Below are positions 51,692-60,008 of a stretch of DNA of 64,000 nucleotides, piece by piece; the first letter of the stretch is position 1; each line of letters begins with the position of its first letter. Where the stretch lies: positions 1-64,000 of the forward strand of contig JAKJER010000023.1 of the NCBI GenBank assembly GCA_022705325.1, in the 5' to 3' direction. The position numbers and the translations under genes were made by a program. The notes beneath the pieces are model-generated. The model did no database searches and was not told where the DNA came from. It worked only from the letters and a program-made list of their open reading frames with translations. The stretch is from Planctomycetota bacterium. GTDB lineage: Bacteria; Planctomycetota; Phycisphaerae; SM23-33.

Positions 51692-51697
51692 ATTCTA
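51692..51697 (-). promoter_or_regulatory. -10 box seven bases before the radical SAM start (leaderless candidate)
   Basis: Minus strand TAGAAT, then ACAGACC and ATG at 51684. No ribosome site precedes the ATG. This is the same layout as at 37479-37484, but it depends on the -10 being real; no convincing -35 is seen. Confidence 0.35.
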
Positions 51698-51730
51698 CGC
51701 CGCTGAGGGGCCGACGCGAAGGGCGGGTTC

Positions 51731-54013
51731 TCAAGGCAATCGGGGCCTGCTCTTGTCCGTCCGCCCCTTCTGGGTCTGGGCGCTCTTCAACTGGCCGGCC
51801 TTGCCCGGGTCATCCTTCGGTGAATCGTCCTTCTTGTCTTCCTTGGGCTCCAGCGTGTTGCCCGGTATGGCGGGACAGATCCCCTGGAGGATCGAGTGGA
51901 CGATCAAGCCGGCGACGATTCCCAGTCCCAGGGCCCAGTACCACTCCATGGCCAGCACGGCCAGGGCGGCGCCGCCGGCGGCGACGATCCACGTCAGGCC
52001 GTGCATGCCGTCGTCGTGGGCCAGCAGCGACAGCTTGATTCCGCACATGAGCAGCCCGCCGAAGGCCAGGCCGCTGCCCAGGCCCACCGTGAGCGAGCCG
52101 AAGAAGCCCAGCGACGACTTCCACCACAGCACGCCCGCCAGCACCAGGCCCGCCAGCACCGTCAGCCCGAAGACCGTCTCGGAGCGGTTGCCCTTGATGT
52201 AGGTCCGCTGCACCTTGTCGATGAGGCGAGCGAGCTTGGCCTGCGCGTCGGCGACCTGGTTCTTCATAGCCGGCGAGGGCGTCTCGGCGTGCGCCCCTGT
52301 CAACAGCTTGCGGGCGGTGGCGAGCTTGTGCCCGGCCTGTGCCTTGAGGGCCTCCTGGAACTTCTTCTGACACTGCTCGTAGGTCCGCACCAGGTGCGCC
52401 TCCTGGGCGACGGACTGGTCGTAGCCCTTCTCGACGGCCTGGTCGAGGGCCTGGCGTGCGGCGGGCCACTGTTCGGCCTGGATGAGCTTCTGCAATTCGC
52501 CGCGGCACTGGGTGGAGGCGGCCTCGGACTCGCGGGCCAGGGCGGCGTCGAGGGCGGCGAGTTTTTCGGCGACGCCGGCGGGCAGGTGGGGCAGTTGCCC
52601 GGCCTGGCGGACCAGTTCGCGGGCCTGCTTGAACTCGCGCTGCTTGCCCAACTTCTGGGCCTCCAGGCCCATCTGGGTTGCCTTGAGCTGGCTGAGACGC
52701 GCCTGGGTGGCGGCGAAGGCCGGCGGGATGTGGTTCACCTGCGAGCCGATGTTCATCGCGTTGGTCAGCGCCTCGTCGGCCTGGGCGACCTCCTTGCGGT
52801 CCACGTGCTGGGCGGCCTGCTGGATCTGGCGGTCCACATAGGCCCGCTTGGCGGCGGCCATGGCCTCGTGGATGCCCGCGACGATCGGGTCGTCCGCGTG
52901 TCGCTTGCGGAGCTGTTCGTATAGGTGGTCCGCCGGGCGGAAATCGTCCTGGGCCAGCATGGCGTCGATGGCCCGGCTGTGCTCGGGGAGGTTGCGGGGG
53001 TCGGACAGCCGCAACTCCTCGGCCGTCTCGTTCAGGCGGGTCGTCAGGCCCGAGGCGTGGGCCTTTTCCACACCGGCGCGGGCGGCGTCGAGGGCGGAGG
53101 CCGCCTCGTCGAACTGCCTGGCCCGGACGGCTTCGGCGGCCCTGGTGATCGTCGCGTTGGCGTCCAGCAGGTCCTGGGCGCGGGCCGAGGTGCCGCTGAT
53201 CAGGTAGCGGTCGTCCCACTCCAGCACCCGCCTGGCCGCGGCGATCGCCGCGCTCGCCTCGCCGCTCATCTGCTGTCCGTACAGTTCCGCCAGGGCGTCG
53301 ACGGAGTGCTGGCTGAAGGCCTGGGCGTGGGCGTCGCCGTGCTGCTCCTGGAGTCGTACCGCGGCCTCCTGGAGGGCCCGCTCGCAGGCGATCGTTCGCG
53401 AGCCGCTGCGGAACGCCGACAGGCCCACGAAGCCCGCCGTCCACGCCAACGCTCCGGCATGGAGGTCAAGCGACCGGGCCAGGCGGTAGGCCCGCTCCAT
53501 CTGCGCGTGGGCCTGCGAGAACCGCTCCATCTTGAACAGGGCCGCCCCGCCGAAGTAGCAGCAATCGTACTCCGCCAGGGCCGCCCCCTCCTTGTCGCCG
53601 AACTGGAGGAAGTGCCTGCCGCCCTCGGCCAGGCGAACCGTGCCCGCCCAGTCCTGCGAGTTGTAGGCCGTCTGCAACCGTTCCCCCAGCGTCTTGTACT
53701 GGCTGGCGTAGTACCAGGCGATGAACCTGGCGGGGTCCTGCGAGATGTCCTCGATGGACGTGGAGTAGGCGAACGACATGTCCTCGCCCCGTTCCAGGGC
53801 CCGCTGCTGGCAGCGGTTGCGGGCGCCCACCGTCTGGTGGAAGGTCTCCGGGGCGGCTGACCCCTGGAAGAACTCCAACGCCCGGTCGTAGAAGCGGGCG
53901 GCCACGCCGGGGTGTCCGTTCTGCTCCAGCGCCTCGGCCGCGCCGAGCACCTCGGCCCCCTTGTTGAAGCGACGATGCTGAAGGTAACCAAAGACAGCGT
54001 CTGTGAGCCCCAT
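51731..54013 (-). CDS. TPR-like helical protein with C-terminal transmembrane helices
   Basis: A 760-residue protein. ATG 54013 (MGLTDAVFGYL) has AAAGGA upstream at 8-9 bases. Residues about 1-250 are TPR-like helix pairs (EALEQNGHPGVAARFYDRALEFF; ALFKMERFSQAHAQMERAYRLARS). Residues 250-600 are long helical repeats rich in Ala/Gln/Glu, with coiled-coil character. About 610-720 contain four transmembrane helices (VFGLTVLAGLVLAGVLWW; GLTWIVAAGGAALAVLAMEWYW). The tail is charged (PKEDKKDDSPKDDPGK) and probably cytoplasmic. No signal peptide. The function is unknown; a membrane scaffold is likely. Confidence 0.75.
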   Translation of the reverse strand: MGLTDAVFGYLQHRRFNKGAEVLGAAEALEQNGHPGVAARFYDRALEFFQGSAAPETFHQTVGARNRCQQRALERGEDMSFAYSTSIEDISQDPARFIAWYYASQYKTLGERLQTAYNSQDWAGTVRLAEGGRHFLQFGDKEGAALAEYDCCYFGGAALFKMERFSQAHAQMERAYRLARSLDLHAGALAWTAGFVGLSAFRSGSRTIACERALQEAAVRLQEQHGDAHAQAFSQHSVDALAELYGQQMSGEASAAIAAARRVLEWDDRYLISGTSARAQDLLDANATITRAAEAVRARQFDEAASALDAARAGVEKAHASGLTTRLNETAEELRLSDPRNLPEHSRAIDAMLAQDDFRPADHLYEQLRKRHADDPIVAGIHEAMAAAKRAYVDRQIQQAAQHVDRKEVAQADEALTNAMNIGSQVNHIPPAFAATQARLSQLKATQMGLEAQKLGKQREFKQARELVRQAGQLPHLPAGVAEKLAALDAALARESEAASTQCRGELQKLIQAEQWPAARQALDQAVEKGYDQSVAQEAHLVRTYEQCQKKFQEALKAQAGHKLATARKLLTGAHAETPSPAMKNQVADAQAKLARLIDKVQRTYIKGNRSETVFGLTVLAGLVLAGVLWWKSSLGFFGSLTVGLGSGLAFGGLLMCGIKLSLLAHDDGMHGLTWIVAAGGAALAVLAMEWYWALGLGIVAGLIVHSILQGICPAIPGNTLEPKEDKKDDSPKDDPGKAGQLKSAQTQKGRTDKSRPRLP

Positions 54014-54099
54014 GGTGTCGGTCCTTTCGTGCCGGGATCCCGCTGCCTCCGGCGGAAACGGATTGTAGCCCGAGCCGAATGCGCGGTGAAGGGCGAACC

Positions 54100-56475
54100 C
54101 TATGGCTCCTTCACCAGCTCGCAGCCGGTGCGGTTGTCCACCTCGACCTTGTAGCCCTGCGGCACGGCCAGTCGGTAGAGGACCTTGCCGTCCGCCTTCT
54201 TCCACTGGATCTCGACCGCCCCGGCCGCCGTCGGGATGCTGCCCTTGCACCAGTCGAGCTTGACGTCGCCGAAGCGCAAGTGGATCGTCTTGGCGGCCGG
54301 GTCCACGCGGTACAGCCCCAGCACGTCGCGGATCAGCACGCGGGCGGCGTGCGAGGCGAAGCCGTGGTTGCAGCTCGCCTGCGGGGCGTCGTGCTCCCAC
54401 AGGGTGCCCGTCCGCTCGGCCATGTACAGCCAGTATCCGATCGCCTCGTCGAGGATCTGCTGATTGCGCCCGTCGCGCGAGAGCAGCTCGAAGCGGAGCT
54501 GGTTGCCGATGAACGCGTTGGCCGGGTGGATCTCCGGGTGGGCCTTGGTCTGCTTTCGCTGCGGGCCGAACTCGCCGGCCAGCGTCCGCCACAGCCTGGC
54601 GTGCGTTTCGGGCGTGGCCACGCGGAAGAAGAAGGCGAAGTACTGGCACACCTCGGTGCGGTTGCGGGTGACCTGGAGCTTGCCGCCCTTCCGCACCGCA
54701 TTATCGACGAAGAACTCGCCGTCGAACGACTGGCGGCGGACCGTCTCGCGGACGCGAGCGGCCTTGGCTGCCAGGTCCTCCCGCCCGTACAGCCGCCCGG
54801 CTGCCTCCAGCGTGGCCGCGTACAGCATGTTCGAGGGGTAGTTCACGTCCTGCACGAAGGAGTTGGCCTTGGACCACTCGACGAAGACCCAGCTCGGCAG
54901 CTTCTCCAGCAGGCCGTCGGAGTTCTCGAAGCCCTTGAAGAACTCCAGCAGCTTGAGCACCCGCGGGCGGAGGGCGTCGATGAGTTCCTTGTCCCCGCCG
55001 CGCTGGGCGTACTCCTCGAGCTGCACCACGAACCACATGGCCCAGTTGGGGATGAACTGCCCGTTGTAGTGGTCGCTGGGGTAGCACATCGGCAACATGC
55101 CGTCGGGCAGGTGGGCGAACGACGCCGGGCGCTGGAAGTTCTCGAACATGTTGTGTTCGAGCGACAGCTCGCCGCAGAAGTCGACGGCGGATCGAGCGGT
55201 GAAGAAGCTGTCGCACAGCCAGCCGGCCCGCTCGCGGGAGGGGCAGTCCATGAACACGTCGGTGGCGTTCTGGCGGAAGGTCTGGCGGGCGGCCTCGAAG
55301 ATGCGGTTGTACCGCTCGTCGCTGGCCTGGAAGCTCGCCCGGCCCGCGTGCGGGTTGGCCAGCTCGCGCAGGTACAGGTCGCTCACCTCGCACTCGCCCT
55401 CCAGCACGATCAGCTTGAGGTAGCGCATCGTGTACGGCTCGAACGTCTCGAAGACGTGCGTGCCCGGTTCCAGCTCGTAGAGCACCACGTTCACGCAGCC
55501 CAGGCGCTTGAAGTCCACGTCGTCGGCCGTCAGGATCTCGTCGAACGTCACGAACAAGCGCGTGCGGGACCTGGCCGTCACCTTCGCCCCGACGAACCCG
55601 GTGAGGTTGGTCCCCAGGTCCAGGATGCGGTGCGTGTTGGACTTGAGGGTGAACGGAAAGGCCCCGCCGGCCGGGCGGGAGGAGAGCGTCTTCACGGCCT
55701 GAAGCTCGACCGAGGGGATGGTCTCCAACTCGCCCTCGGGGAACCCGATCAGCTTGGGCCCGACCTGCGTGAGCGAGCGGTCCTTCCAGACCCGCTTGGG
55801 CAGATCGCCCTTCTGGAGATCGCCCTGGCGGAGGTGGGCGACGGGGCGGACGAGGTCGAACGTCGAGTACGGCACGCGGCGCGGGGCCAGCGGCTTGGCC
55901 TCGCCGACGACGGCGCAGCGGACCGCCTGGGCCGGCGGGCCGGGCAGGCGCCAGACCTCGCTGAAGGGCCGCTGGAAGCTGTATCGCTGCACCTTCTGCA
56001 CGCGGTCCAGGCGCAGCAGCGTCGAGAAGCCCTCGCCGCCGGTGGCCGCCAGCACCCGCCCGCCCGCGACGAGTTCGGCTTGCAGGAACGAGGGCTGGTC
56101 CAGCAGGTAGAAGCTGTTGGCGTTGTAGCCGGCCACCTGGATCGTCACTTCATTACGCCCGTCCTTCAGGCGGGGCGCGAGGTCGCACTCGTCGACGCGG
56201 TAGAAACCGTGCCCCGCCCGGGCCGGGCCGTGGCCCGCGAACTGACCGTTGACGAGAACGCGATACAGCGTCGAGCCGGTCAGGCGGAGCGTGAGAGTCC
56301 CCGCCGGCTTGTCGAAGGCCGCGCGAAACTCGACCAGCACGTTCCGCTCCTTTTCCTTGCCCTCGGGCCAGACGGGCTTGGCGGCCACGAAGGCGGGCTC
56401 GCCGGCCGAGGCGGGGGCGATCTGGCATAGCAGTGCGGCGACGATCAGGGGTCTTGCGAGGGTCTTGGGGCTCAT
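54100..56475 (-). CDS. GH78-type alpha-L-rhamnosidase-like protein
   Basis: A 791-residue exported protein. ATG 56475 (MSPKTLARPLIV) is preceded by AGGAA; signal peptide residues 1-24 (LIVAALLCQIAPASAG). N-terminal beta domains (about 30-390) contain LYRVLVNGQFAGHGPA. The catalytic barrel starts near 390 with DCPSRERAGWLCDSFFTARSA, the GH78 acid motif (general acid Glu in the RER segment), and GTLWEHDAPQASCNHGFASHAARVL, which holds the general base Glu. The C-terminal domain is beta. It would cleave terminal alpha-L-rhamnose from polysaccharide or glycoside. Long intergenic DNA lies before it. Confidence 0.88.
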   Translation of the reverse strand: MSPKTLARPLIVAALLCQIAPASAGEPAFVAAKPVWPEGKEKERNVLVEFRAAFDKPAGTLTLRLTGSTLYRVLVNGQFAGHGPARAGHGFYRVDECDLAPRLKDGRNEVTIQVAGYNANSFYLLDQPSFLQAELVAGGRVLAATGGEGFSTLLRLDRVQKVQRYSFQRPFSEVWRLPGPPAQAVRCAVVGEAKPLAPRRVPYSTFDLVRPVAHLRQGDLQKGDLPKRVWKDRSLTQVGPKLIGFPEGELETIPSVELQAVKTLSSRPAGGAFPFTLKSNTHRILDLGTNLTGFVGAKVTARSRTRLFVTFDEILTADDVDFKRLGCVNVVLYELEPGTHVFETFEPYTMRYLKLIVLEGECEVSDLYLRELANPHAGRASFQASDERYNRIFEAARQTFRQNATDVFMDCPSRERAGWLCDSFFTARSAVDFCGELSLEHNMFENFQRPASFAHLPDGMLPMCYPSDHYNGQFIPNWAMWFVVQLEEYAQRGGDKELIDALRPRVLKLLEFFKGFENSDGLLEKLPSWVFVEWSKANSFVQDVNYPSNMLYAATLEAAGRLYGREDLAAKAARVRETVRRQSFDGEFFVDNAVRKGGKLQVTRNRTEVCQYFAFFFRVATPETHARLWRTLAGEFGPQRKQTKAHPEIHPANAFIGNQLRFELLSRDGRNQQILDEAIGYWLYMAERTGTLWEHDAPQASCNHGFASHAARVLIRDVLGLYRVDPAAKTIHLRFGDVKLDWCKGSIPTAAGAVEIQWKKADGKVLYRLAVPQGYKVEVDNRTGCELVKEP

Positions 56476-56571
56476 TCTCTGTGTTCCTGTATGTGTTGCG
56501 GTCCGTCTTCCCGGCGGCGTCGAGAATAGTCGATCCCCGCCGGGCGCACAAGGGGGGGCGGCGCAGGGCAG

Positions 56572-56590
56572 GACAGGCGTCTCGCCCGTC
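56572..56590. repeat. Palindromic intergenic repeat (GACAGGCG family), second copy
   Basis: GACAGGCG (56572-56579), TCT, CGCCCGTC (56583-56590): one mismatch from a perfect inverted repeat. Near copy of 20481-20501. Intergenic, just before the GH78 gene. Confidence 0.45.
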
Positions 56591-56678
56591 CGGGTTCCGG
56601 AGTCCGCAGTCCGGGGGGCGATCAGACTTCCGTGCAATTCGTGCAATTCGTGGACTCGGGTTGCTTTCTGCGAATTAC

Positions 56679-56708
56679 CGGCCACGCTCGCGCGTGGCCG
56701 TCCTTTTT
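56679..56708 (+). terminator. Orphan plus-strand terminator-like hairpin
   Basis: Perfect 9-bp stem CGGCCACGC (56679-56687) with GCGTGGCCG (56692-56700), four-base loop, then TCCTTTTT. Orientation is plus, yet no plus-strand gene is upstream. It may end an unannotated small transcript, or be a repeat-derived hairpin. Confidence 0.5.
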
Positions 56709-56800
56709 CTGCAAGGCTCGCACTGCCAATGGATTGCGGCAGTCGGCCGCCCGGCAAGCCGTCCAATGTCCCATTTGGGGCCTGAACGTCTTGTTTTGTC

Positions 56801-56880
56801 TCATGTTTTTCCGAGTAATCATATTTTTATCGATTTGAGAATATGTATATAAATCGTTCTATTTAAGCGTTTTACATTCA
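56801..56880. other. AT-rich intergenic island
   Basis: Within the 578-base gap 56476-57053, positions 56821-56880 contain only 13 G or C in 60 bases, far below the surrounding DNA. It includes TTTTTATCGATTTGAGAATATGTATATAAATCG. No gene, tRNA or inverted-repeat insertion is seen. It could be a promoter/curved-DNA region for the GH78 gene at 56475 or a remnant of acquired DNA. The rest of the gap, to 57053, holds nothing I can support. Confidence 0.6.
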
Positions 56881-57053
56881 TCAGAATGGTCTGTGTTTCG
56901 CCAGGGGAATTTCCGGAAAAACGAGACATTCGAGTTCGCTTTGAGCGAGTGTCGCCTGGACCCGTCGGCTCGCCCCGGCGGCCATGAAGACCGAAGATGT
57001 CGAGGCCTCCTGCCGCAAGGCGGAGTCCGCCCTCCATCGCCCCTGACCACGCG

Positions 57054-59876
57054 TCAACGGATTGACGGTTCTCCTCTGCCGGGCGGATCCGCCGGCACGG
57101 ACGCGGAGAAGGCATACCGTCCCGACTCGACGCGGAGGACGGCGTGGGCGTTCTCGCGGCGAAGCAGTACCGCGCCCGCCGTTTCGGCAAGGGGCCTGCC
57201 GCCTTCGGCGATGGCGGCCGTTCGGCCGGCGGGCAGATAGACGGTGGCAGTGATGCCGGGCGGAAGAGTCACGTCGAGTTCAAACGTCTTATCGCTTCTG
57301 CGCCAGTGGACCGCGACGCCGCCCCGAACGGACTGATATTCGCCCCGGGCCCATGTCAGCTCGCCGATCGGCTGGGGACGGACGACCACGCGCCTCATGC
57401 CGGGGGCTTCCGGGTCGAGCTGGATGCCCACGATGCCGGGGATGAACCATCCGCCGATGGACAGGAACGAGTTGTGCACGCTGGACCAGGCCGGCGTCCA
57501 GTGCTCCCAGACGGTGGTGGCGCCCTGGTCGAGCATGGCCCGCCAACTGGGGGCCTGGGGGTGCATGGCCAGGCGGAGAATCAGGTCGCCGCGATGCTCG
57601 GCCAGCAAGTGCTCGATGAGGTAGAGGCTGCCCAGCACTCCGGCGTCGAGATGTCCCTGGCGGCTGGCGAGGTCGGCTTGGAGGTTCCGCATCGCGCGGT
57701 CGCGCAGGTCGGCTGGCACGACGCCGGTCAGCAGGCCGAAGGCCAGATACGTCTGCGGGTGCTCCGTGGGGCGGAAGGTGGCCCGGCCGGTGTCGAACCA
57801 CTTGTCGCGGACGGCCTGGCGGATCTTCTCGGCGGCGGCGTTGTAGCGTGCGGCGTCGGCGCGCTTGCTCAACACTCGCGCAATGTCGGCGAGCGTCTGG
57901 GTCTGGTGCGCGTAGCTGATCGTGTTGAAGAGCTGGTTCTCCTCGGGCGTGCTCCAGCGGCAGGGCCAGGAGGGCAGCTTGCCGTCTGGGGCGTAGTCTG
58001 GCGGGGTCTTGGGCGGGGCCCAGTCGCCCAGGAACTCCCAGTAGTTCTCCGGCGAGCGATACGCGAATCGTTGGACGATGCCGCCCTGGGCGTGGGCGTC
58101 GAGGAAGGCGACCCACCGGCACATGGCCGGGTACAGCCGCTCGAGCAGCCGCGTGTCGCCGTAGAACTGATAGCTTTGCCAGGGGAACTGGATCAGCGCT
58201 CCGGGCCAGGTCGGCCCGCCGCCCGAGCCGATGCGGAACGGGGCGGTGTAGGGGACGGCGCCGGTGGCGGGGTCCTGGCTGTCGGCGAAGTCTCGCGCCC
58301 ACTTGGTGTAGAACGGGCCCATCTGGAAGTTCCACATGGCCTGGCGCATGGCAGCCTGGCCCTCGGCGCCGTAGCCCAGCCGCTCGCGATGCGGACAGTC
58401 GACCTCGATGCCGCCGATGGTCAGGCAGCGGTGCGTGTGGCGGACGATCCGGTCCAACCGGTTCAGCAGCGGGTCGGAACACTCGAAGCGGCTGATCTCC
58501 GGGCTGGCGGTGCTGACCAGTTCGGCGACGACGTCCGACTTGCCCGGCGTGGACCGAAGCCCGGCGACGAGCACGAAACGGAAGGCCCGCCAGTTCAGGT
58601 GCGCGCGGATCTCCTCGCTGGGCGTGCCGGCGCAGCGATAGTGGTCGACCTGGTGGAAGACCTCACCCAGGCGCTCGGGGTCGCCCGTGTGCGAGGCCGA
58701 GTAGGTGAGCGCAAGCTCGTCGCCCGGTTGCTGGCCGCGAACGGTCAGCCGGAGCCGGCCGACCACGTTTCGCCCGCAATCGATCAGGTGCAGTCCGTCC
58801 GGCCGCCGGGTGATCCTGGCGGGCTCGACCCGTTCCAGCACGCGGTTGGGCTGGATCATCTGGGCGGACAGCTCCCGCGGGCGGAGCTTCTCCATCGCGA
58901 CGGCGGGTTGCCACGCGGACGAGTCGAAGCCGACGTCGTTCCAGCCGGGCTGCTCGCGTCGCAGGTCGTATCGCTCGCAGCCGAAACGCCCGCCTCCGCC
59001 GACGAGCGGCCCCTCGATCAGAAGGGGGCTCGGCGCCGTCCTCCATTGCGTGTCGCCGGCCACCACCGTCTGCGAGCCGTCCGGGTGGTCGATGACCAGT
59101 TTGATCAGCAGGGCGGGTCGCGGCTGCTCGACGCCGTGAGTGATGTACCATCCCTTGCCGAGCCACGCGCCAAGCACGTTCTCGCCCTGTCGAATGGACT
59201 TCGTCACGTCGTGGGTGACGTAGAAGACGCGGCGGGCGTGGTCGGACTGCATGGGGTCCAACAGGTGATCGCCGACCTTTCTGCCGTTCAGATAGACGTT
59301 GTGGTAGCCGAGGCTCGTCACGTAGAGGCGCGCCCGGTCGGGCGGCTTGGGAACGCGGAAGGCGCGACGAAGCCAGGGCATGCGGTAGGTGGGGGACTTG
59401 TTGACGGGCTCCTCTTCGAGGCGTGCGGCGGCGATCCATCGCGCCGGCTGCCAGTCGCGCGGCGCCAGCAGGCCCATCTCCCACGTAGCCGGGGGGCTCT
59501 CGGCGGGGCCGTGCCCGTCGCGGTCCCACACGCGGACCATCCAGAAGCACCGCTGTCGCGAAGCCAGCGGCCGGCCGGCGTACGGGACCAGCACGGTCTC
59601 GTCGCCTTCCACTCGGCCGCTGTCCCACAGGTCGCCCTGTCCGGCGGCGAGTCTCTCGCTGCTGCCGGCCACCAGCACCTGGTACGCCGACTGCCGCTGG
59701 CCGCGCTCGGAGGAGACGAGCGTCCAGCTCAGACGGGGCTGCGGGACGTCGATTCCCAGCGGATCGTCCAGGTACTCGCATCGCAGCGAGTGAGGGCTGA
59801 GGGAGGCAGTCCCCGTCGCGCCAGAGGCGACCACGCTGAGGCATAGCAGAGCGGCCAGTCTTACGGGCCAGATCAC
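57054..59876 (-). CDS. GH78 alpha-L-rhamnosidase
   Basis: A 940-residue exported rhamnosidase. The start is GTG 59876 with GGAGAAG five bases upstream; signal peptide residues 1-20 (VRLAALLCLSVVASGATG). Domains follow the GH78 plan: an N-terminal Ig-like region (PRLSWTLVSSERGQRQSAYQVLVA, about 47-70), a carbohydrate-binding jelly roll (YVTSLGYHNVYLNGRKVGDHLLDP), the barrel with general acid in VDCPHRERLGYGAEGQAAM (near 492), and TTVWEHWTPAWSSVHNSFLSIGGWF (near 790) with the general base. Length is standard. It releases L-rhamnose from pectin, ulvan-type or glycoside substrates. It is better conserved than the adjacent GH78-like gene, which lies 578 bases further downstream. Confidence 0.95.
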   Translation of the reverse strand: MIWPVRLAALLCLSVVASGATGTASLSPHSLRCEYLDDPLGIDVPQPRLSWTLVSSERGQRQSAYQVLVAGSSERLAAGQGDLWDSGRVEGDETVLVPYAGRPLASRQRCFWMVRVWDRDGHGPAESPPATWEMGLLAPRDWQPARWIAAARLEEEPVNKSPTYRMPWLRRAFRVPKPPDRARLYVTSLGYHNVYLNGRKVGDHLLDPMQSDHARRVFYVTHDVTKSIRQGENVLGAWLGKGWYITHGVEQPRPALLIKLVIDHPDGSQTVVAGDTQWRTAPSPLLIEGPLVGGGGRFGCERYDLRREQPGWNDVGFDSSAWQPAVAMEKLRPRELSAQMIQPNRVLERVEPARITRRPDGLHLIDCGRNVVGRLRLTVRGQQPGDELALTYSASHTGDPERLGEVFHQVDHYRCAGTPSEEIRAHLNWRAFRFVLVAGLRSTPGKSDVVAELVSTASPEISRFECSDPLLNRLDRIVRHTHRCLTIGGIEVDCPHRERLGYGAEGQAAMRQAMWNFQMGPFYTKWARDFADSQDPATGAVPYTAPFRIGSGGGPTWPGALIQFPWQSYQFYGDTRLLERLYPAMCRWVAFLDAHAQGGIVQRFAYRSPENYWEFLGDWAPPKTPPDYAPDGKLPSWPCRWSTPEENQLFNTISYAHQTQTLADIARVLSKRADAARYNAAAEKIRQAVRDKWFDTGRATFRPTEHPQTYLAFGLLTGVVPADLRDRAMRNLQADLASRQGHLDAGVLGSLYLIEHLLAEHRGDLILRLAMHPQAPSWRAMLDQGATTVWEHWTPAWSSVHNSFLSIGGWFIPGIVGIQLDPEAPGMRRVVVRPQPIGELTWARGEYQSVRGGVAVHWRRSDKTFELDVTLPPGITATVYLPAGRTAAIAEGGRPLAETAGAVLLRRENAHAVLRVESGRYAFSASVPADPPGRGEPSIR

Positions 59877-60008
59877 GGGCTTCTCCGAATCGTGTAGAGA
59901 GCGTGCATGGCAGCGGCCATGGGGAGATTAGAACCCATCTGCGGCCGAATGACAAAGCGATAGCGCTCTCGCCGTTGCGGCGAGGACCCTGGTTCCGGTC
60001 GCGGACGG

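Noticed and set aside
56893..57240. Small plus-strand gene overlapping the end of the second GH78 gene
   Set aside because: Arg/Pro-rich product without a ribosome site; overlaps a well-supported minus-strand gene.
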